In this document: piece after piece, positions 56,245-64,000 of the stretch
Numbering within the stretch: the first letter of the stretch is position 1
Layout of the letters: each line of letters begins with the position of its first letter
Origin: Aphrophora alni
Taxonomy: Eukaryota; Arthropoda; Insecta; Hemiptera; Aphrophoridae
NCBI GenBank assembly: GCA_963513935.1
Contig: OY740776.1
Span: 15,014,660 to 15,078,659, forward strand
Direction: 5' to 3'
DNA: 64,000 nt
Made by a program: the position numbers and the translations under genes
The notes under the pieces: model-generated
Told to the model about the DNA's origin: nothing
The model's database searches: none
The model's input: only the letters and a program-made list of their open reading frames with translations

Positions 56245-56665
56245 TATTTATTTGTATAAAATCAGAAAGTGATTCTTCGAGCGTCCTGCAATATTTCCGT
56301 TATTTAAATTTAATGAAGACAGTCAGACAAGAGTTCAGCGCTCCACGTCCTTAAGGCAAGGTCGCCTGACATTCCTAAGGACAATGTTTAATTAAAGATA
56401 CAATCTCCGTGCACCGTACACCTGCTGTTGTCATTAGAATGTAAACAGTAATTGTCACGGCTACAGTAATAACGTCGACATAGATTGGAGACAGGTTGCT
56501 TTGCTTTGCAATCAGGGAAGAAGATATTCCCATGGCAGTGGTATGCTTGCGTGATTCTAACGTGAAAGCATGGATATCTTTGTTGATAAATGCAGGTGTT
56601 TAACAGCTTTCGTTTTTGACTCAAAGTAGTTTCGCACATATTTAGAGATTATAACAATTCTAACA
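56245..56665. other. No recognisable gene
   Basis: An 83-codon minus frame rich in Cys and His (56388-56639) has irregular Cys spacing that fits no zinc-binding family I know; not called. Confidence 0.35.
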
Positions 56666-56669
56666 TAAT

Positions 56670-56845
56670 TACAATTTCTGTAACAACTGTTTTAAAGAAA
56701 CTTAACCAAATGGATAAGATTCCTTGATCTACCAATACAATTTAACATTTACAACAAAGCACAAGAAACCAACTTTTAGGCGTTAAATTTAGAGGATCTG
56801 ATATTACATTGATGTAGGGGCTGGGTAAGTACCATGATGGCGCAT
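56670..56845 (+). repeat. Family R, 3' third
   Basis: 'ctgtaacaactgttttaaag', 'ccttgatctaccaatacaat', 'ggctgggtaagtaccatgat'. About 430 bp after the end of the preceding R copy. Confidence 0.65.
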
Positions 56846-56849
56846 TAAC

Positions 56850-57260
56850 TTGTTTTCCTTCAAATTATAGAAGTGATTTCTTCAAGAAAACGAGTGAATA
56901 CCTTTCACTCTTCTTCGTATCGTCCTTGTAACTGTCACCTTGTCCCACAAACATGGCCGTTCCTCAACTAATCTAGTAATTCGTTTAATTTCGACATTGC
57001 ACATATTTCTTTAAGCACGTTTAAAAGTAAACTGGAATTTCTACTTATTTCATTACTTTAAAGCGTCATTTTAAAACCAAACACATTAAGTTTTTCATTA
57101 AACAGTAATTTCGTTTCGATGGGATTTGTGGACATTCCACTTGAGGTCTATTTATTGTCTAATTCGAAGCAGTATATCAGACTTCACTTCTTCAGATGAG
57201 GTGTAAATGAGATATCTCAGCTCAGGGAGATTGCTGGTGTAATGTACAACTCCATCTTTA
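56850..57260. other. No recognisable feature
   Basis: AT-rich; nothing recognised. Confidence 0.35.
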
Positions 57261-57267
57261 ATGCAAC

Positions 57268-58562
57268 GGTCGTAGAACGATTGGCACACATTTTTAGCCG
57301 ATTTGGAATAGCACGACTGGCACAATCATTAGAGGGGATTAAGAAGGGTCAACCTGTGGTTGAGTCTTAATTGCGAACAGTCCAGATTGCGAACAAGGGT
57401 AAAATCGTCCAGACTGCGAACACCTCAAAAATGCCGAGGACTACCTGAACATGAGTCGTCCAGACTGCGAACACATATTTGGAATCTGTAAAAATGGTTG
57501 AGTCAATTGCGGACACTAGGGATTACTGCTACCTGACAAGGGTTTGACAGGTCTCTGCAAATATTTCAATACTGGAAATACTATGATTTTTCTATAGTCC
57601 AAAATTTCATTTTATGGAATTTAAACTCGAAAATATACAAAAAGTATACTTCTATATACATAAATATACAAAAATATACATATCTTTGACTTGCAAAACC
57701 TGTCTATGTTACCAAAAACTCGGTCGATTTCCTATAATTCTTCTATCTTCCAAAACTCATCTAATTTCCTTATAACTGGAATTTAAACTCCAAAAGTGGT
57801 GACGTCACGGCTCGTTTCCCGCTTACCAGCTCCTTCGCGCGGGAATAACAACGTTTAACAAATGTAATCTCATTACAAATCTCTATTACATTATACTCTT
57901 TAGAATCCCGGCCTGGGATTCTACGAATGGGTTGAAAACCCCGACCTCTCAAAATGTGTTCGCAATCAGGAATCCTCCCTACCCCCCAGACGACCCCCTC
58001 CCCCTCGTAAACCCAAACATGTTCGCAGTCTGGACTGTTCGCAATCAGGACACCCAACCTGTAAGGTTCGGAAAGGCACGATTGGCACAACCGCCCGGTC
58101 AGGTAGTAGCAGCCAGGTAGCCAGAATGCGGGTGAATGGGAATTGTTTTGCCTAACCTAACCTTACCTAACCTAACCAAGCAAATTTTTAAGTTTTGGTA
58201 CACAATCTATTTTTTAAATTTATTACGTAGGTACTGAAATGCACGTTACAGTATTAAACATGTTTATAATCATATTCCTTTATTTACGGACAAAGACACT
58301 TTTAAAAATATACAGTAAAATTTAAGTCTAAGTAAATTTGAAAATACGTGATATTACGGGCAAATGACTGTCGTGCAGAGTTGACGGGGAATTATAAAAT
58401 TCCCGTTTTCCCTCATTCGATGGCGTCTACCTGGTCAAGCGGTTGTGCCAATCGTGCCTTTTTCCAAGCAGGCTAGTTGACCCTACTTATTCCGCTCTAA
58501 TGATTGTGTCAATACTGCCATGGGCAGAAGGTCCAAAAATGTGTGCCAATCGCCCCTTTCCA
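57268..58562. mobile_element. Iterated-motif TIR element (TTGGCACA type), host of a nested copy
   Basis: 8-bp duplications AATGCAAC flank it exactly (57260-57267, 58563-58570). CGATTGGCACACATTTTT opens the left arm and its inverse closes the right. GATTGGCACA-like motifs recur three times in each arm, and each arm has 'cattagag.ggattaag.agg'. The right interior carries 'cctaacctaaccttaccta' (58149). Removing the nested element and one duplication leaves about 590 bp. The left arm then reads 'gggtcaacctgtaagg', collinear with the right arm. Non-coding. Confidence 0.85.
57358..58054. mobile_element. Iterated-motif TIR element (CTGCGAACA type), nested
   Basis: Inserted in the left arm of the 57268-58562 element; 8-bp duplications CAACCTGT lie at 57350-57357 and 58055-58062. 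The ends GGTTGAGTCTTAATTGCGAA and the inverse GGTGTCCTGATTGCGAACAG are TIRs of about 38 bp. GTCCAGA(C/T)TGCGAACA occurs four times near the left end and in inverse near the right. 697 bp; a 106-codon minus frame overlapping the right end is not a gene. No TTAGG tract inside. Confidence 0.88.
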
Positions 58563-58574
58563 AATGCAACGCCA

Positions 58575-58950
58575 ACCAAAAAATCAAAGAATCAAATCTG
58601 GACAGCGAGGCATAAGACCATCCAAAAAGAGCAGTTACAAAGTGATCCAAAATAAATTGCAGTATATCTATAATTTTTCCAAGCGCCTTTAAATGAATGT
58701 GCAATTTTCCCCACAAAATTAAAATCTCATTTATTGCTTCTCTTAACAATACTTTCTCTAAAGTATTATATCACCCTGTAAAATATAAAAACCACAAATT
58801 CTATTTTTGTTTGAAAAATACTTCTTTTATTATTGCCAAGTAAAAATTTTCACGACTAACTTAACTCATAATAGACCATCATTTACTAACACAAGGGGCG
58901 ATTTTTTCAGTCTGGTACCTAATTGCAGATATGTTTGCTGTTATTGTGCG
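58575..58950. other. No recognisable feature
   Basis: AT-rich; 'tatcaccctgtaaaatata' at 58769 is a lone mariner-type tip. Confidence 0.35.
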
Positions 58951-58954
58951 TTTT

Positions 58955-59370
58955 CCAAAATTAAAACTGCGAGATGACACGAAATTTAATTAAATTCCAG
59001 GTAACATTTATTTTTAACTGTTTTAAGTCTAAAGTTTATAAGATGTTGCCATCAATAGCTTGCAGCTTAATGGATTACGGTTATTTGTAATGAATTGAAA
59101 TCTGCGTTTTTATAAATTATAAAAATATATTATATTATTTGTTCTATCAATATGTCATAATGTTTTTGTCTTCTTCTTCTCCTTCTTCTTTCTGATGCTG
59201 TATCGAATGAAATCTCTATTTCCTACGAAGTTTCACTTTAAAAAAAGGAAGCAGGGTGTAGTGTTTTGTTTCTTTTCCAATGTTTGTGCATAATTATTCC
59301 AAGTCAGGACATGTTAGATAACATCTTCGTTGTTTATGTAATTATTCAATATTGCTTTATCAATCATATG
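58955..59370 (+). repeat. Family H, right half
   Basis: 'gtctaaagtttataagatgt', 'gcagcttaatggattacgg' and 'caggacatgttagataacat' match the 44.5 and 23.3 kb copies. Confidence 0.65.
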
Positions 59371-59424
59371 ACAAGTATGTTTACAAACTAGGTTATGTTG
59401 GTATTTTTCACTTTTTTTTATGCT

Positions 59425-59475
59425 CTAGGTTTATCGCTTGATAATGGGAATTGATTTATTCTATCAAAACGTCGT
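59425..59475 (+). repeat. GAAACGTC-type motif, third copy
   Basis: 'ggtttatcgcttgataatgg', 'gaattgatttattctatca' and 'aaacgtcg' repeat the two inverted copies at 30908-31020, here with the GAAA box mutated to CAAA. Confidence 0.5.
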
Positions 59476-59771
59476 TTGTTTTTCTACACGCAAATGATGA
59501 TAAATGTCGGAATAAACTATGTTCTTCATTATCAAATAACTTTAAAAACAGATTAAGTCTGATTATGTTCTATAAATTATATATGTAGTTGTTTAGCAAT
59601 TTTAATTGGTATTAGGTTAAGAACTAAGTATTACGATTATTTATGGAAAAAAAATATAATCGAATATATAAGATACCGAGAGGCCCAATTTTGAATTAAG
59701 TTTCTTGTTCACATACAGACATTTTAGAGGTGCCTCTTTCCCTCAAATATTTCCCCCTCACACTCTTCTCC

Positions 59772-60274
59772 GATTACGTGGGGTTGGCTCGACGTGGGGT
59801 TGGCTCGACGTGGGGTTGGCTCGACACTTTGGGGGAACTAGGGTCATCTGTTCAAACTCCTGCTTAATGAGCAACCTTTCTTGGAATTGGAGGTGTTTGT
59901 TTGTTCGGTCAGCCGAAGAGCGACACTCAAATGACGAGGTTCGTCGTCTGTCGGAATAGTACGACTTGTTATTCGCGGGTAGTATTCTCGGGTCTTGGCT
60001 AGTCCTTGGCTAACCTGGTATCCTTTAAAACTAACAGAAAGCACAATACCAATCATAACTATTCTTAACTCATAAGGCACTGTTGAAGTTTATTTAAGTA
60101 TCCAATTCGATGATATGTCATATTGTCGATGGGCTTTATGATTGCGATGACCATACCTCCTAACCTAACCTAACCTAACCTATACCCGCCCGACTGGTAC
60201 CTGATCCGTTCACATTTCCAGGAAGTGATTGCTATTGACTAGGGCGGCCAATATGTCGAGCCAACCCCACGACA
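59772..60274. mobile_element. Iterated-motif TIR element (TTGGCTCGAC type)
   Basis: Left end GATTACGTGGGGTTGGCTCG, with the 16-bp unit GACGTGGGGTTGGCTC present three times in tandem (59775-59822). The right end is the inverse GTGTCGTGGGGTTGGCTCGA. The flanks TCTTCTCC and CCTTCTCC (7 of 8 equal) are a likely target duplication. The interior has 'cctaacctaacctaaccta' near 60161. 503 bp; 60-85-codon frames inside are not genes. Confidence 0.8.
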
Positions 60275-60284
60275 CCTTCTCCTC

Positions 60285-60700
60285 CTGCCCTATCTGTTAT
60301 TATAATGCATCCAACGTAGCTCAAGTGGGAAAGACGTCACGTTGTTACAGCTAATTGGTTGGAAACTATGGAACGTGTGTCCTGAGTTAGGAATGCAAGC
60401 GTTTACGTAAAGTGAGTCTAATAAGGAAGCAGTGAAGTCACAGCCATTGTTGGTCGTAACACGCACGGGATTACAGGTAGCTGTGAAATGTTAAGAAAGT
60501 ACTGTTACAATTATGGTCAAGTCAAGGTCATCTGGTCGGGTTTCCTTGTTGCATTCTATGCGCATAGAAAAGCAAATATTGAATAGCTATAATGCGCCTG
60601 AGAAATGGATATACTCCATGAGACAATGCGGTGAAATGTACTCAATAGTTTATCTTTACAATAATACAAACGACACTGCAAATTTCAGATTTAAATATTT
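60285..60700. other. No recognisable gene
   Basis: The 109-codon frame starting at 60513 runs into the family H head and shows no domain; treated as chance. Confidence 0.4.
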
Positions 60701-60709
60701 AATCTATAT

Positions 60710-61215
60710 TATTATCAAACTGGGAATGCGGTTGAACGAAGGGTCGCTTCACTCACACAAGCGCAGAGGATTAGGGTGTCCAGTGACCTACCCCCAAGTC
60801 ACCCGTATGAGTCACCTACTGTACACTGATATTTGTAAATAAAATCTATAATATATTTTTATTCTACACATAATTACAAGAAAAATGTGACCAAACAACG
60901 TATAATTTACTGATTTATAGCTAAAAATAAATATTAGGGCCTACAGTTTTAATACGTACATATTTATTCATACACAATGTAAATAATAAAGTACATATAT
61001 GTTTTATACAATTATTATTATATTGTGCTCCTTTGATTCGTTACAATCAAAAAGTACAGATTTTTCAATAAAGATATACGATAGTGTTGTTTATTCACAC
61101 TTATTAGTCATCATACTGTCATACATTTTATAGCAAACATTGTTGATTCTATTAAAGTAAATTATACATTGTTTGATCTCATTTTTCTTGTAATGAAGTG
61201 TAGAATAAAAATATA
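60710..61215 (+). repeat. Family H, head and middle
   Basis: 'ttatcaaactgggaatgcgg', 'gggtcgcttcactcacacaa', 'aacaacgtataatttactga' and 'agtaaattatacattgtttg' match the 31.8 kb copy most closely. Confidence 0.7.
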
Positions 61216-61448
61216 TTACAGATTTTATTTTAAAATATCAAATTAAATAAATGAAAGTTTGATCAAGTGAAGCACAGTAGGTAACTCATGCGGGTGGTCC
61301 ACGGCAGGTACCGGCCATTTTGAAATTTTAAATTTCTTTTTGCGAATTTCAATAGGGTTTTACACGAGCACACTGTAAAAGTTCAAACTTAACTACTAGA
61401 AAGACTAGATGTAATTAATCGTATTATGAAAATGCTGGTTCTATATTG

Positions 61449-61771
<323 letters not shown>

Positions 61772-61945
61772 AAGACGAAAGTGGTCTTATGCATGTTCAT
61801 GAATCTTTAATTTTAGTGTACCTAGAGACGAGAACTAGTTGAAAATCACATTTTTTTTAAATCAGAGGCCGAAGATTATTTAACGATTATTAAACTACTT
61901 ATAAACTCAATGAGTTATAGTTTTGTTATTGTAACTCATGTATCA

Positions 61946-61983
61946 CTGACGATGGCGACTTTGTCGTTGAAACGCGTAACGTA
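61946..61983 (+). ncRNA. Hammerhead ribozyme-like motif, best candidate
   Basis: CTGACGA (61946-61952) fits CUGANGA. A 6-bp stem II follows, GGCGAC-TTT-GTCGTT, with G-U pairs. GAAA is at 61969-61972. A 3-bp stem III, ACG-CGTAA-CGT (61972-61982), ends with U16.1 and A at 61983 as the NUH cleavage base. Flanking CTCA and TGAG can form a distal stem I. Very short stem III is known from hammerheads of Penelope-like elements. Activity is not shown. Confidence 0.5.
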
Positions 61984-61989
61984 GTTTTT

Positions 61990-62925
61990 GTGAGATCTTG
62001 TGTTCGAGATTTTGTTCTACATAATATTATCTCACAAGTCAAGCTCAATATTTATTTATTAATATAATAGGAAACTTACCGTCACCAATAGTCCAGATTA
62101 ACGTTATTTAAACGACGGCCGTTTCGTTTAAATAAATAAATTATTTATTCGTAAACTGGATAAGCCAAAGAAGAGTAACAAATTGGATCTTCACAGAGAG
62201 CGAGTTCTTTACAATTTTAATTCCATTAACTGGTGTGTCAGAAAGTGTGTGCAATGTTCGTACACAGGAGTAACTGTGATTTTTTTTAAATGCAACGTTA
62301 ATTCAGCAGTCATTTCACTGAGAAAATTATATATTTAAATATAAATTATCAGGCAATTAGTGTTTGATTTATTATTTAATTACTGAGGACACCGCTCATT
62401 ATACTTGTAACATAAATATCCAACGATGCCTATAAAATATTTAACCCACAATTCAGTTGGTTAACTGATCTCGTTTTAAGATAAGATTTAACTCAGATTT
62501 ACTTTTTAACTATTCCCCCCCCCTTTTAGTTTTAAAGGTGAATAAAGGTTATTATTGTCTCTTTAGACAAATTGACAGAACCATCATGGGGCTGGGTTAG
62601 CAAGGGCTCACGACATTGTACTGGAACAGGTAGTCTATAGGCCGATTTACGAGCTTCAGCCTTAATGAAAATATCCAAAGATAGAAACTCTATCTTTATT
62701 ATTACTATGGGAGTTAAAAAAACTTTTAGAGAATTTTCCCTACTTTTTATGCTTTATATGAAAAATCGCCGCTGTTTTCCAAAATGGAAGGACAATTTAA
62801 TGTTTTAAATATGTTTTTGGGTAGAACGTTGTAATTTTAAGATGTTTTTGTTTTTTAGTATTTTTTATAAACCCAACAACTGTTACAATTTATTATTTAC
62901 TGAATTTTTAGTGGAATTATTTATT
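61990..62925. other. No recognisable feature
   Basis: AT-rich; 'aaacgacggccgtttcgttt' at 62110 is a palindrome, and a C10 run is near 62515. Confidence 0.4.
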
Positions 62926-62926
62926 A

Positions 62927-63230
62927 CTATTGGTTTAACCCGGCTTCGCCCGGGACTTCTAACATATGTAGAAAGCTAACTGATTGCAAGCTACGTATAA
63001 TTGACCGTGAGAAAAGCAGGAATATTTGAGACTTATACCGCAATACCTTAAAGTTTGTCCCTGCGGTTTGTTAATAGTAAAACTATAGGCTAGTTTGATT
63101 GGAAATTGCAGTCTCTTTAATTTGAATGGTAATTCAGTCGATATCAGTGGTATTCTGGGGATAAATACTGTATTTCCCTTGTATTTTTCGGTCATAAGTT
63201 CAGCCCTTTTATCTTCCAATGGACGCCCTT
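62927..63230 (-). pseudogene. Helitron PIF1-like helicase C-terminus and 3' end
   Basis: The minus-strand frame gives 'GNTVFIPRIPLI', 'FKLKRLQFPIKLAYSFTINK' and 'PQGQTL', then 'CFSHGQLYVAC'. This is the C-terminal helicase region of Helitron Rep/helicase proteins, with the T-I-N-K-x-Q-G-Q-T motif and the S-H-G-Q-L-Y-V-A block that precedes the final Arg finger. The expected S-R after Y-V-A-C is N-Q and a stop follows soon. About 30 bp beyond the frame lies a GC hairpin (CCCGGGCGAAGCCGGG, 62939-62954 on the minus strand) and then 'aaaccaatag', ending at 62927 before T. This is the layout of a Helitron 3' terminus with CTRR mutated to ATAG. The rest of the protein is absent upstream. Confidence 0.8.
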
Positions 63231-63234
63231 AGAG

Positions 63235-63610
63235 ACAAAACGGAAACCTTCTTCACGGATGGGCAATAGAGGACTATCACACCATATACACCCTTTGATT
63301 GTATCGGGATTCGTTTTTGAGTTTTACCGGCACGCACATTCCAGACTTTCTCTTTCTATCAGTTTGGGGGTAATTATATAATTTCCTAGAGAATATAAAG
63401 CACACAATTACATGAATACGTTCACTTTTAAGTGATTTGATCAAATGTAGCTAATTTTGAAAAAATAAAATTTTGTGTTTTGGTCTTATACAAATTTTTA
63501 TTTACAATCTTTTTTGAGCACTGTGGTGAATTCACAATAATAGTTTGACTATACACCTAACCACAATCACTAGGAACAATAAATAAAACACAAAGTGTCA
63601 GGCCAAGCTT
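63235..63610. other. No recognisable feature
   Basis: Possibly the upstream remainder of the Helitron fragment, but no further helicase motif is readable. Confidence 0.35.
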
Positions 63611-63614
63611 CTAT

Positions 63615-63690
63615 CTTACTGGTTAACTGATCTGGGGAGTGGGAGGGATTTTAGCTTAAAATCTTGATATTGTAGTTTTATGCTAATGCT
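63615..63690 (+). repeat. Second copy of the 11860 repeat
   Basis: 'atcttactggttaactgatc' and 'gggagtgggagggattttag' match 11860-11920. Confidence 0.6.
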
Positions 63691-63694
63691 CATG

Positions 63695-64000
63695 CGTCGT
63701 CGCCGCTGAACCCGACGATTGCTCTGTATAATGTAGTCGCTCATAGGGTGGATGTTTCCTGGGGTTTGTCGAAATTTCGTAGGGAAACTTTGGCTGTATT
63801 AAACCAACTTTGGTTTTAGATTTGCGAGTTTTGGTGGAGATCAACAATTGTAAAATGTTAGTTTTTATGTTTTTACTTATTTTTATTAGTATATATGGTT
63901 TTATATTAGTATATTAGTAATTGTGTATTTGGTTGTTTTACTTTTACTTTTACATTACTTTTGATTTGACTTTTACTTTTGGATTGTTAATTTTTTTATA
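63695..64000. other. No recognisable feature
   Basis: T-rich end of the window; 'ttttacttttacttttac' is low-complexity. Confidence 0.4.

Noticed and set aside
56388..56639. Cys/His-rich 83-codon minus frame as a zinc-finger protein
   Set aside because: Cys and His spacing is irregular and matches no zinc-binding pattern I know.
57770..58120. Overlapping frames on both strands
   Set aside because: They cover the right arm of the nested iterated-motif element and its repeats.
60513..60842. 109-codon plus-strand frame
   Set aside because: Its second half is the family H head repeat, which is non-coding in the other copies.

Overview
The window is repeat-dense, AT-rich nuclear DNA of an animal, most likely an insect. 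Arrays of the insect telomeric pentamer TTAGG lie at several internal sites. The only coding matter consists of broken transposable elements: non-LTR retrotransposons, mariner/Tc1-like transposases and Helitron proteins. The short ORFs spread over both strands look like chance or repeat-borne frames. I see no host protein gene, rRNA, canonical tRNA or CRISPR array. The window is probably intergenic or intronic; species and order cannot be fixed from it.

Layout. 1-6.7 kb: dispersed repeats, a perfect 50-bp hairpin element, two copies of a TA-flanked MITE (family T), a 3' end of the LINE found complete further on, a decayed jockey-like LINE 3' end, and a CAGCTG-rich TIR repeat (family D). 7-12.3 kb: telomere-like tract, short tandem duplications, T copy 3. 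12.7-15.4 kb: four ~158-bp units followed, after ~1 kb, by four more in inverted orientation. 16-20 kb: a promoter-like stretch, two overlapping mariner transposase fragments, two iterated-motif TIR elements and a pure 17-unit TTAGG array. 20-27 kb: T copies 4-5, mariner-type MITEs, a long repeat (family H), a small inverted repeat and a short Helitron. 27.9-30.9 kb: a LINE with reverse transcriptase, zinc knuckle and a 12-bp target duplication, interrupted by a GC-rich insert. 31-38.5 kb: foldbacks, a 200-bp-arm inverted repeat, a dead RNase H domain and a 33-bp tandem array. 39-49.6 kb: a 5-unit array of family F, and a mariner pseudogene plus endonuclease remnant lying inside a copy of family H. 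49.9-53.6 kb: a dead LINE RT and an iterated-motif element. 57.2-60.3 kb: three iterated-motif elements, one nested in another. 60.7-64 kb: family H, a 319-bp GA-rich tract, a hammerhead-like motif and a Helitron helicase C-terminus.

The most unusual content is a group of six inverted-repeat elements (18113, 19614, 52676, 57268, 57358, 59772). They share one architecture: 8-bp target duplications (clean in three, ambiguous or imperfect in two, not found in one), a short motif repeated inside each terminus, and in five of six an internal TTAGG tract. The repeated motif itself differs from element to element. A second group is a set of hammerhead-ribozyme-like cores, the best at 61946-61983. 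All alignments were made by eye, so repeat boundaries given as approximate may move by tens of bases.
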